A stretch of DNA of 64,000 nucleotides from Hyaloperonospora brassicae (Eukaryota > Oomycota > Peronosporomycetes > Peronosporales > Peronosporaceae). The notes beneath the pieces are model-generated. The model was not told where the DNA came from. It did not search any database and saw only the letters and a program-made list of their open reading frames with translations. The DNA lies in NCBI GenBank assembly GCA_947650285.1, contig CANTFL010001457.1, positions 146,490-210,489 on the forward strand. The letters run 5' to 3'. This document shows, piece after piece, positions 43,135 to 52,915 of the stretch. Within the stretch, counting starts at the first letter, position 1, and the number at the start of each line of letters is the position of its first letter. The translations under genes were made by a program, and so were the position numbers.

Positions 43135-44561
43135 TGCGGTTGGTGATCCCTGAGACGTTGCAACAAGACTTCTTGCACCACTATCATACGAGTCTAGAAG
43201 GAGGCCACCAGGGTATCGGCCGAACCTATCAGAAGATTAGATCGCGATCCCATTGGAGAGGACTGTACCGGAGCGTTCAACGATATGTGGGCGAATGTAT
43301 CGACTGTGAAAACCGGAAAAGGAAGCCCGATGATTCATGGGAGATCCCCGGGGAATCTACACGCATCCTATCCATTCCAGATCATAGCAATGGATCATAT
43401 ACCGTCGTTGCCCAAGTCCATCAAGGGGAACACCGAACTGCTCATTTGGGTGGACCTCTTCTCGGGATATGTAATTGCAAAGGCTAGCTCTTCACGGACG
43501 GCACAAACGATAGCGGAAAATTACGAAGAATGTGTGTTTCGACGCTTCGGGGCTAGCGAGGCTATCAGGCACGATCGAGAACCGGGATTTATGTCCGACT
43601 TCTTTCGAGCCTTCAGCCGGATCGTAGGACAAAAACAGCGTGCTACCATGGCTTACAGGCCACAAGCAAATGGAACAGCCGAGCGAATGGTGCAAACCTT
43701 GACGCATTCGCTCAAGATGTACGTGGATGAAGTTGACCAACGAGACTGGGATGAGTATGCTGAGCGGCTCACATTTGCCATCAACACCGCTCAAGATCGA
43801 GTTCGAGGGGACACCCCATTCTATCTGATTCATGGATGGGACCCGCGATCAACGTTGGAAGCTACGTTATCAGTGGGAAACACGAGGACGAGAGATCGCG
43901 ATCCAAAGCGGTGGAGATATAGTATTCAAAGACAATATCAGCGAGCTCGATCAGCGGTGAATGATCAACTACGACTTGCGATCCACGAGAGGGCAGATCG
44001 CCATAACGAAGACGTAGAACAACACGAGATCGAAGTGGGAACGCAAGTTTGGCTATACCTGGATCGAGTTATGGAGGATATGCGAAGAAGCTAGCGCACA
44101 TGTGGCATGGGCCATTCCGAGTTGCAGACATATGTGGAGATCACGCTGTTAAACTGGAGATCGCTGGGACCCCGTATCGGCTATTTCCGATTGTACATTT
44201 ATCGAAGCTGAAGAAGGTAAAAACGTTCCCTGAACGGCCGAAGGATCAGCTTACGATAGACGAAGCAGATCGTTTGGACTTTGATGAAGCTTTGCTGCCA
44301 GAAGACAGTTGGGAGAGCGATCTCGAAGAGGGAGAATACGAAGTAGAAGAAATATTGGACGTGCGATCTGGTAGGAAAACCCGTTATGGGCGAGTACACC
44401 GACAGTTTCTGGTGAAGTGGAAGGGACATCCCGATTTAAGTTGGGTGGATGAGGCCGATCTGAGTTGTGGGGCGATCTTGCAAGAGTTTGAACGGAACCG
44501 AGTGAGTCGAAACCGTTTTGAAGCAATGCAGTCTCACGAAGGCAAGTCGGACGAACCTTAA
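43134..44561 (+). pseudogene. B1 integrase with chromodomain (two single-base frame changes)
   Basis: The start ATG at 43134 overlaps the pol stop. The HHCC part is coded at 43158-43310 (HHYHTSLEGGHQGIGRTY, CIDCEN). One extra base near 43315 (B2 reads CENGKGTP) moves the core to the next frame: AMDHIPSLP (~43390), RHDREPGF (~43570), NGTAERMVQT (~43672), the DDE set. One lost base near 44075 (in LYLDRV|GGYAKKLAHMW) restores the first frame for the C-terminal module and a chromodomain (YEVEEIL, RQFLVKWKGHPDLSWV, 44335-44480). The stop is at 44559-44561. Both changes sit beside homopolymers, so sequencing error is possible. Confidence 0.85.
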
Positions 44562-44816
44562 CGATCTGGATAGGTATGCTGGGAGGCGGTAAATGCGGAT
44601 GGAAGGGTTGAAAGATGTGCTAGACGGTAGCATATGCTGGTGGAGGGTGTTTTTGTGTGTGAGTATGGAGATAGTCAAGTGAATTACCCTACTGAATGAT
44701 GTGGAGTGATAAGGATCGAGGTCGTGGAAGTTACAAAGAATGAAGTATCAAAAAGAAGATGATTGAATGACTTACACGAGTATGAAAGACGATCGGGCTT
44801 GGACACCGATCTTGGA
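44562..44816. other. Spacer between convergent B1 integrase and antisense ORF
   Basis: This 255-bp stretch separates the two stop codons. It has no notable ORF or repeat. Transcripts from both strands would have to end here or overlap. Confidence 0.7.
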
Positions 44817-47564
44817 CTAAGATGATGGAGCAGGCTTGAACTTGTCCTGTAGACGAGGGATCTGCGATCCGGGGTGATCCCAATAGGCGTTACGGAACTG
44901 ATTGCGCCAAGGATCCTCTTGGTCCGCCATATCCAATGCCTCTAACAAGTCGGCGGGGTCGTTAGAGTGTCCTAACCCTGGATACCAAACTCGTTCTTCA
45001 TGTGGGCGCGGATAGTGGAGGAAGAAGGGATCCAGCAAGATGTCGAGATCGCAGTGGCCAGCGATCATGCCGTTGAGTGTCATCTTCAAGAAGTTCTTCC
45101 AACGTGCTCCAAAACGAGATCGGCGTTGCTTTCGTTGACGCCAGAATGTTTGCATGAACCGGTCGGATCGTCGTTGGGCCTGGGAGATCGGGAAAGCATG
45201 AGTGGACTCCCACAGAGCTTGGCGATGAGTGGACTCGAGCTCCAGGTAGCGATGGCTCATGTCGCTGTACCATCCAGTCATGGTGAACGATATCGGGTTC
45301 ACGGGGACCACGACATTATCCCAAGGGGCGGTAGCGTAAAGAGACTCGATGTGTTGCCGTGAGATCAGCCCAGAAGCCCAAGTCCCCGTAAGCGGGGCTC
45401 TCCCATGATTGTGGAAAGGGAACAGAAAATTCCTGGGCTTGGAGTAGTGGTGAAACAGCAGCTCAATGGTCATGGTCCGCACACAAATCATCGCGATGCG
45501 CGAAACTGACCATGGAGCGATCTCGGAAGCCACCCGTCGGGAAGGCGCCAGATAGTTGGGAATCCACCGATCCCGTGGCTGCTGGAGTGGCGGAAGGTTG
45601 TCGAAATCAACGGAAGAAATGATTCTGTTAGCCACTGGGCGCGTCGGAAGGATGATGCTGTTATCGCTGTCGGACAAATGGCGATCCGAAAGCGCAGTGG
45701 ACCCCGGAGGCGGACTAACGGAGCCAGTCTCTCTGTGTGTCTCCCCTGTCGGCGACGCCTCCACATCTTCCACGTAACCATCATCTTGAATTTCAACTAC
45801 GGGAACAGCCGCGACCGGAGTGGACGGGTACGAAAGATAACGAGGCTCCGGAGCGGCTGGAGAGGGCGACCGCGATAGTGTCTGAGCCAACATAGTAGCT
45901 GCGGAAGAAGCAGAAGCAACCTGAGCAGCCGGAGAGGGGTCCGGAATTGAAGATCGGGCAGCCGATCTAGGTTGACGACGAGCGGCCGATCTCGAGTGGG
46001 ACAATACAGAACGAGTTAAATCGTCCGAGCTGGAGTCCGACCCGGTCAGTTCCCCACTATCCGATCCCGCCCCAGAAGTCGTGGACGAAGGCGGAGAAGA
46101 AGAGGAATCGGATGAAAGCTCGGGTGGGTCCGATCTGGGAAGTTTCTTGGAAGGTGTTGAGAGATTCAACGACGATAGCCGGGAGGCCACACGGGAGGTA
46201 GAAGAGTCTCGGGATCGTGACCTTAGTTGAACACGCCGACGCTTGGCAGGCGGGCCAGACGATCTCGATCTGGACCTACGGGCAAGCGATCTCGATCTCT
46301 GGGTAGTGGAAGCGGGTGGCGATCTGGCCTGAGTAGCACTCGTAGGCGTCGGTCGAACGGTCAATGTAGAGGATTGGGACCCGAGTATGGCACTGTTCAG
46401 TGTGTCGAGAAGCGCTCGGTGCTCGGCTATGGCCCGATCCCGATCGTGTTCCGCCACCTGTAGCTGGTCGTGTACCGTGAGGTGTTCCGCAAGCTGACGA
46501 CGGAGGTTGGCGTTTTCCAGCCGCGAAAGTGCCAACTGACCCTCCAGAGGAGTCAAGCCATCCACTTGTTGTATGAGATCGCTGATCGAAGCCAGTCCCT
46601 CTGCGATCTCCGCCTGAGATCGAGCCAATTGCTCCTTCAAGTGCAAAACATCTATGTGAAGGAAAGACCTGTCGGAGGTCAGCTGGTCGCGCTGCCGTCG
46701 GAGAGAATTAAGCTCAGCTTGGAGCGAGTGCATTTGAGTCCTCAAAGCGTTCACCTGTCGTTCCAAGCTGCCTTGATCCTCCTCGTTGGCACGTAACAAA
46801 GCGCGTAGTCGACGAACCTCCTCCGATTGATCGCGATGTGTCTGCAGAGCTCGTTTACAGTCGCTTAAAGAATGTACTGCGTCGACGTAGCGGCCCTGCA
46901 TCCAATCGTATCGACGCTGGACAAAGGAGACGAAGGGGGCGACCAGTTCATGCAGAGAATCAATTTCTTTGTCCAAACGATCCCCCCGGGCGACCGCATC
47001 TCGGTATAAATGCTGAAGCTCATGAATGGTGTCGGCTTGGCTGCGGAAGGTGGCCTCGCGATCCCATAAATAAGAGATCGTAGCCAACGTAAGACGAACG
47101 TCGTCGGCAGAAACTCTTGGAACGCGGCCGGTAACGTCCGCAGCTGGAGCAGACTCTGTACGAGACTCACTAATGGCCAGGGCGTCGGACCTGAATGCAC
47201 CCAGAGTCGCCGGAGGTACGGGAAGTGAGGACGGTTCAAACGGACGATCTGGTGAGTCCGTGACGATCGAGGGCGATCCGACCGAACGGGAATCACTTAA
47301 AGACTCACGTCGATCCGGCGATCCAGACGGTAAGTCTTGGGTTGGAGACGAGGGTCTGGTCGGCTGTCGATCTGGCGATCTCGTGGCGATCACTGGCGAT
47401 CCGGCCGAATGTAGACGACTGGGGGATGCATGTCGATCAGGGACGATGGGAGCATACCGCCCGCGATCCGGCGATCCAGGTGACGGGTCGCGATCCGGAG
47501 ACAGGAACACGGTGGAGCCTTCCGACGAGATCGGCGAGGTGGGGAGATGCGTCGGAGAGACCAT
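44817..47564 (-). CDS. B1 antisense ORF, 915 codons: coiled coil, Arg/Ser-rich basic region, conserved C-terminal domain
   Basis: The first ATG is at 47564-47562, 88 bases inside the 3' LTR border; the frame is open back into the LTR (to 47666). Residues ~1-120 are rich in SPDR-like repeats. About 150-400 is a long charged coiled coil with several Arg/Asp-rich heptads. About 410-470 is Arg/Ser-rich with PPAKRRRVQ, a likely nuclear localisation signal, followed by a Ser/Asp-rich acidic stretch. The last ~250 residues look globular (FPFHNHGRAPLTGTWASG, GHCDLDILLDPFF, DQEDPWRNQFRNAYW) and are conserved in B2 (28499-28272). No stop or frameshift occurs, unlike gag and integrase of the same element. 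I do not recognise the family. Function is unknown; a nuclear or nucleic-acid-associated role is only a guess. Confidence 0.75.
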   Translation of the reverse strand: MVSPTHLPTSPISSEGSTVFLSPDRDPSPGSPDRGRYAPIVPDRHASPSRLHSAGSPVIATRSPDRQPTRPSSPTQDLPSGSPDRRESLSDSRSVGSPSIVTDSPDRPFEPSSLPVPPATLGAFRSDALAISESRTESAPAADVTGRVPRVSADDVRLTLATISYLWDREATFRSQADTIHELQHLYRDAVARGDRLDKEIDSLHELVAPFVSFVQRRYDWMQGRYVDAVHSLSDCKRALQTHRDQSEEVRRLRALLRANEEDQGSLERQVNALRTQMHSLQAELNSLRRQRDQLTSDRSFLHIDVLHLKEQLARSQAEIAEGLASISDLIQQVDGLTPLEGQLALSRLENANLRRQLAEHLTVHDQLQVAEHDRDRAIAEHRALLDTLNSAILGSQSSTLTVRPTPTSATQARSPPASTTQRSRSLARRSRSRSSGPPAKRRRVQLRSRSRDSSTSRVASRLSSLNLSTPSKKLPRSDPPELSSDSSSSPPSSTTSGAGSDSGELTGSDSSSDDLTRSVLSHSRSAARRQPRSAARSSIPDPSPAAQVASASSAATMLAQTLSRSPSPAAPEPRYLSYPSTPVAAVPVVEIQDDGYVEDVEASPTGETHRETGSVSPPPGSTALSDRHLSDSDNSIILPTRPVANRIISSVDFDNLPPLQQPRDRWIPNYLAPSRRVASEIAPWSVSRIAMICVRTMTIELLFHHYSKPRNFLFPFHNHGRAPLTGTWASGLISRQHIESLYATAPWDNVVVPVNPISFTMTGWYSDMSHRYLELESTHRQALWESTHAFPISQAQRRSDRFMQTFWRQRKQRRSRFGARWKNFLKMTLNGMIAGHCDLDILLDPFFLHYPRPHEERVWYPGLGHSNDPADLLEALDMADQEDPWRNQFRNAYWDHPGSQIPRLQDKFKPAPSS

Positions 47565-47604
47565 GATATGGACTTGAGTGGTCGGAGCAAAGTTGATGAG
47601 TGAC

Positions 47605-47652
47605 TGCACTGAGGTCAATTGCTGTACATTGGACTTCAGTGCAGGGGGCGGT
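47605..47652 (+). promoter_or_regulatory. Hairpin plus polypurine tract before the B1 3' LTR
   Basis: TGCACTGAGGTC (47605-47616) pairs with GACTTCAGTGCA (47632-47643) with one mismatch. It is followed at once by GGGGGCGGT and the LTR start at 47653. The purine run is the likely primer for plus-strand DNA. The hairpin may help to set its edge, or may act in the antisense transcript. Confidence 0.6.
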
Positions 47653-49517
47653 TGTGGCAAAGTCACTAATCAAATTTTCTACGAGGATCGGTGACCACAT
47701 ATTTGAGGCGCCACTTACTGGTGGAGAATTAGACCACGGGACCTGGCGATCCAATGAGAGATGGGAGGCGATCCCAACGGAGAAAGACGATACGATCCAA
47801 CTGTCGTCAGACTGACGGGTATCGAACGATCTGAGACGGGGCGTGAAAAGGGATGATTCCCATGCTGCGATCTGGGACAAGGAATGATTGAAACGGTGCG
47901 ATCTGGGACAAGGGACTGGATTGTACTAAACGGCTGATCTGAAGCAGAATTACTCTGGGAAAGGTGCATCTGGGACCAGACGATGCGAAGTGACTCTGTG
48001 ACAAAGGTGTTGAAATCTATTAGATCGGTGACATTCTATACCGGGCTCCCAAAAGAAGTACTGATTTAGGTTAATTATGGACCGATCTGGAATTGTGGAT
48101 GTTGGTGGGAGTCCGGGGGACCGTTGTAAGAACTATGGATGGTCCCATTGAGCAGATAGACCCTTGGGAATGGTATTGGAGTACACACAATGAACGGAAA
48201 CGACATATAGGGCCGGATCGCACTGTGTCGAGCCTACTAGATCTCGAATTGGACATCAGATCGGTCATGTTCCCTGCTGGTTATGGATATATCGATGATG
48301 GAGCTATCGTATGATGATGTAAATGCTTGTTGAAGGTCTATGAGAGATGTCCCAAAAGTTCAGACCAAAAGAGCCAGTGGAAGCCGGTCGAATGGACGTC
48401 GCAAAATGGATTTAGGCACATTCCTTATTTGGGTACTATTTTGGACCTTTCGGTACCAAAATTGGGTATTTGGTACCGTATTTGGAATTTGGTCCCTTTT
48501 TTGGTGTCTAGGTACGATATCGGGAGTATTGGCGCTATCTTTGGAGTACAGGTCACGAGATTTCGACACGTGTTCAAAGGGGCGGTCAAGCTTAAAGGTG
48601 ATATCGATTTGGAGAGTGACCTACGGTTGGGAATAGGCTTAAGGATAGGTTGGCTATTAATTTGGTTGGTTAATAAACAGACTTGAACTCTACTTCTTCT
48701 GCTCACGACGCACGTTCCCCTCCCCTCTTCTCCGGGCAAGATTGATTTGGCTTCCCCGGCGGGTCAAGGCGCGCGTGTTACAAGGACACAGAAGACCGAT
48801 CTTGGATTGTTGGCCAAGATCGAGAAGAGCGATCTCGGGATATTTGGCCCGGATCGATCAAGTACTCACACTCAACCCAACTGCTAGGGTAGCAGCAACA
48901 TCAGGAAAAGGAAAAGGACATTGGACACAAGATCGCGAGACGGCGCAAGTGGTCAGAAGATCGGGACAAGGCGTTCAAGACAAGACCGAGCAAGATCGTT
49001 TTGATTTACTGGACAGATCGGCACGTTTCATTTTGGCGAAACCCAGGACCGATCTGCCCACATTGCGCACTTCCGGCAAGATCGGCCGATCCCGAGACTA
49101 GATTGGACCGATCCCAACGCAAGATCGACGCAAGACAACTATTTGCTGAGTGAATATTTCCGCACAGCGAAGACCCCGATCCCGAAGACAAATCGAGATC
49201 GGTGTGATTCAAGATCGAGATCGCGACATCGCCCAAGAGTGACTGCCGCGACTCAAGATCAAGATCGCAGAACCCCCGTTCGTGGTGTGAAGATTTCCGC
49301 ACCGGAAGCGAACGCTCAACCCAACCTCTCAGCGAGATCGACATCTCCCAAGGCCGTTACGAAGAGCTCAAGCCAGCCCAACCGACGGGTACACAAGGTG
49401 AGCACAAGGTTATACAGCAAGGCACGGATCGGAGTACCCCCTCCGTGAGTCGGCAAGTCTGGGCAAGTGGAAGATTGACACTCACTAAAGTAATTTTGTG
49501 AGATCGACTTCACCACA
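47653..49517 (+). repeat. 3' LTR of B1 (1865 bp)
   Basis: The same length as the 5' LTR with five substitutions (47891, 48239, 48608, 48877, 49155). AATAAA is at 48672-48677. The right flank is a Copia fragment of another subfamily (GATACCTGG...), which does not match the left flank. Confidence 0.95.
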
Positions 49518-49699
49518 GATACCTGGATGAAAAACAGCCGGACCATGTGTGCAAGCTGAAGAGATCGCTCTACGGCTTGAAGCAATCGCCACGCATGTCG
49601 AATCAAACTATCGATGGGTTCATGATCAAGATGGGGTTCAAGAAGTGCGAATCGGACCACTGCATCTACATCAAGCGAGACGACCAAGACGATATCGTG
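49518..49699 (+). pseudogene. Copia RT scrap between B1 and E
   Basis: 182 bases encode RT blocks YLDEKQPDHVCKLKRSLYGL, KQSPRM and FKKCESDHCIYIKRD. The sequence is close to, but clearly different from, the matching part of C1 and C3 (VNADKPDYVCQLKRSLYG), so it belongs to another Copia subfamily. It is cut on the left by the B1 LTR and on the right by the E LTR, with a 2-base overlap at the right join. Confidence 0.75.
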
Positions 49700-50658
49700 A
49701 CCGCCCACTTGAACACGTGTCGAAATTTCGTGACCTGTACTCCAAAGATAGCGCCAATACTCCCGAAATCGCACATAGACGCCAAAAAGGACTAAATTCC
49801 AATTATGGTACCAAATACCCAATTTTGGTACCGAAAAGTCCAAAATAGTATCCAAGATGTGGAATGTGTCTAAATCCATTTTGCGACGTCACTTCGACCG
49901 GCTTCCACTGGCTCTTTCGGTCTGAACTTTTGCGACATCACTCATGGATCTTCAACAAGCATGTACATCATCATACAATAGCTCCATCATCGATATATCC
50001 CTAACCAACAGGGAACATGACCGATCTGGTGCCCAAATTCGAGATCGTTGAGATCGACACGGTACAACTTAGCAGTAAATGTTCTTCTGTTCAATTTACG
50101 TGCTCCAATAACACCCTTCAGGGTTTGTCTGACCCACGAGACTCTCCGCATAGCTCACTGGATCTCCACGAGTATCCACGTTTCCAGATCGAGCTATATT
50201 TAACCTAAATCAGTACTTTCATTGTTAGATCGGTAAAGAGTTTACTGATCTAGAGAATGTTTCACCTTCGTCCCAGAGTCATATCGCATCGCATCACCTG
50301 GTCCCAGATGCATCCTTCCAGAATGACTTGGCCAAAATATCCACGACCGTTGCTATGCGTATCCTTCTTCTTGACCAACATTGAGGTAAATTGTATGACT
50401 TCGTCCCACTTCCTCGTCCTAGACCGCTCCATGGAAATTGTTCTATTTGTCGTCTGGTCCCAGATCGCTTTGTCTTAGGTCGATCCATATCCATCATTCT
50501 GGCGACAGTTGTATAGGATCGCCGATCCTCTTTGTAATCGCTTTCCATCTCCTTATTAATTCGCTAAGTCCCTTGGCATCATTTTTCACCAGTAAGTGAC
50601 GCTCCAACTGGGTGGTCACCGATCCAAGTCCCATCATTTGATCCGTGACTTTACCACA
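49698..50658 (-). repeat. E 3' LTR, truncated, homologous to the B LTR
   Basis: On the minus strand it starts TGTGGTAAAGTCAC at 50658, like the B LTR, and can be followed for about 940 bp with clear divergence (for example the GGATATATCGATGATGGAGC stretch). It stops at 49698 within GGGCGGTCA, where the Copia scrap begins. The last half of the LTR is missing. Confidence 0.8.
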
Positions 50659-51190
50659 TCCGTGTAATCACTGAAACCGCTGGCTTTGTTTCGATGACCC
50701 CATCGAGTTTACTATCTCCAACCAACTTTTCTTGTATCCGATTCAGTTTTCGTAGCCCTTCATAGCGTTCGTCACCTAAGAGCGGCTCTTCTGTCTTAGC
50801 TTTTAGTCCTTCAGTGGCCAGGACGTCGGCTTCTGCATTGTAACAGCGGATAACGTGCAGGTACCGTACGAAATTAAATCTCGTAACTAACTCTTCATGA
50901 CGTGCCAATTCTACTTGCAGTGCGTGGTGTTTACATGCGATCACTCCCATGGCTTGTTGGATCGCTAACCTCGAGTCTCCCACTATGATCAGATCAGTAA
51001 CTTGGTGATCCAATGCTGCTGGAGCGCCTCGATTCATGCCGGCGTATTATGTCCAATTTACTGTGGTAGACGGAAGGTAATCACTCGCAGTCATTACGAC
51101 TGTCTACTCGGGCAGTCTGCATAAAATCCACGCACAACTTCCAAATCCACCTGTGTCGTTGTCTTTGACGACCCGTCGAAAGACATGACG
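50651..51190 (-). pseudogene. E second RNase H
   Basis: It begins with SFDGSSK (~51180), is disturbed by stops around 51040-51100, and continues in a 128-codon frame (51037-50651) with VGDSRLAIQQ and AEADVLATEGL. The order and spacing match the second RNase H of B1. Three of the four expected acidic sites are visible. After AVSVITR the frame enters the LTR within four codons. Confidence 0.7.
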
Positions 51191-51456
51191 AACCCGCTAA
51201 ATTATTGCGAGACTCGTGCGTACAACAGTTCAGACTCGAGGCGGACTATTGTTCCAGGAGTAGGGCAGGAAACAATGTGTGCTGGCGATTCGTCGAGTCC
51301 GACTGTCGGTGTGATGGACGCCTGAAGTAGCTGCAGAAAATCGACATCGCGCTCGCCGACTCTTTTAATTTCCAGATGATAGGGTGAAAATAGTACGGAA
51401 AAGCACACTGCGCATCCATACAATGATTTGGAAGTGAAGACCCACTACAGTGTTGA

Positions 51457-51850
51457 TTATCTCGTATAAACGTGTATTGTTTTTTTCACCAGCAGTACAT
51501 GTGCGACTTCAATCAGTCGTAATAGTGCAAGCACATATTGCTCTGCCGAATGGTAGCTCTTCTTACTTTCTTTTAACACTCGGCCGCAAAATCGCACTGG
51601 ATGCAATTTGTGGTCGTGGCATTTCATTAGTGTGCTACTCAGTGCCCAGTCATTTGCGAAGATCATCACATGAACATCTAGACTTTGATCAAAATGACGG
51701 AGTATGGGTGCTTTGATGTTTGACCGTTTGAGGAGATCAAACGATTCATGGGCTGTCGCCAGAGCTAGTGAGTCCAGGAAATCGTCCTCCTTCAGTTGGT
51801 AAAAGACCGCCCCATGGATAGCCATATTTTGATTGAACCAAATGTAGTAA
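51457..51850 (-). pseudogene. E RT connection / degenerate first RNase H
   Basis: A 122-codon frame matches the B1 first RNase H. The segment IFANDWALSSTL stands where an active enzyme would have DASD, and SAEQYVLALLRLIEV matches GTVEKEVLALLRVLD of B1. The catalytic acids are missing, as in B1, so this loss is ancestral to the group and not a decay of one copy. Confidence 0.7.
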
Positions 51851-52037
51851 TTGAGAGCTCCTAAAATGCTTGCATTCCTTTCTTTGACGTCGGAAAGGGG
51901 ATCTCAGCGACAGCTGCCAGCTTCCATGGATCAGCTGCGATTCCTTGCGCGTTTACTTAATGCGAGAGGAAGTCAACTCGCGGTTGAACAAAGATGCTCT
52001 TAGTAAAACTCACACTTATTTGACACTCAGTGAATCG

Positions 52038-52900
52038 TTAAAACAACTGATTGAGTGTTGCTAAGCAGTCATCAAAACTCCGTCCACCAATACAAATATT
52101 GTCGACGAACGATCGACGCTTGAACACCGGTGCAAGTGTAGATAAGTCGGGTTCGCCTGTTAAGAACATGTCGTTCTTAGGGTCGTTGACCATTTGTTGT
52201 ACTGCGTCGGGCCTTGTGTTGATGTAGCAATCTTCTTCAAACTTAGTGACGGTGTGTGTGTGGTCCGGACGCACAGTGGCACTCCGGATGATACCAATGT
52301 CTGTCTATTCGCCTTTTCTTTTTCCATTTATATCACTTTCTTCGAGAACTTACTCCATCATCCCTTAGCTTGGACGTAGCCCCACCAGGCATTGTCTTTT
52401 AGTCGCTGATAGATCATTGGGGCGTTCTTTAATCCAAATGGAATCCGCAACCATATAAAGTGCCCCAGGGAGCACATAAAAGCAGATATGTGTCTCGCTC
52501 TCTCAGTCATTATGATCGCCCAGAACCCACTAGCAGCAGTAAGAGAGCAAAACCATTGATAGCCTTCTAACTCGGTCAGCAGATCGTCCACTAAAGGCAT
52601 TGCGTATTCCATGTCTACCGTCACCGCATTAACCATCTTGTAGTCATTACACAATCGTATGTCCCCGTCATTCTTCTTGTAAACAATTACAATCGGTGGG
52701 ACACACGGACTCTATGAGAGCGCAATGAGCCCTGCCGTCAACAATCCTTTCATTAATTCGTACAGTTTCTCAGATATCGGAGTGGTACACGTCGAGCCCG
52801 TTGTGAATGATCTCGTGTTCGTTTACGTCGATATCGCAAACTACTCCGTACGTTGGAGGTAGTAATGCATTCCCACTCGAGATCATGATCTGTTCATACT
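52038..52900 (-). pseudogene. E reverse transcriptase
   Basis: Blocks: IRLCNDYKMVNAVT (52660-52620), CSLTAASGFW, LRIPFGLKNAPMIYQRL (52440-52390), a frameshift near 52360, and RRSFVDNICIGG (~52110), where the catalytic YIDDI has become FVDNI, losing one Asp. It is inactive in this copy. Confidence 0.75.
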
Positions 52901-52915
52901 TCTTCTCTACGTCGA

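Larger units (their letters stand above)
34859..49517 (+). mobile_element. Gypsy element B1 (family B), full length, 14.66 kb, with antisense ORF
   Basis: Two 1865-bp LTRs with five differences flank, in order, a primer binding site, gag, protease, RT / RNase H / second RNase H, integrase plus chromodomain on the plus strand, and a 2.7-kb ORF on the minus strand. A hairpin and purine tract precede the 3' LTR. It is the youngest element in the window. Single-base indels disturb gag (two places) and integrase (two places), whereas the 964-codon RT-RNase H frame and the antisense frame are intact. No target duplication joins its two flanks. Confidence 0.9.

Noticed and set aside
46470..47577. 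Plus-strand frames (108-134 codons) over the B1 antisense ORF
   Set aside because: Shadows of the long minus-strand frame, which is far longer and has homology in B2.
49514..49522. A normal target duplication for B1
   Set aside because: The flanks are GAAG on the left and GATA on the right; they do not match, and the true partner of GAAG is at 63624-63627.
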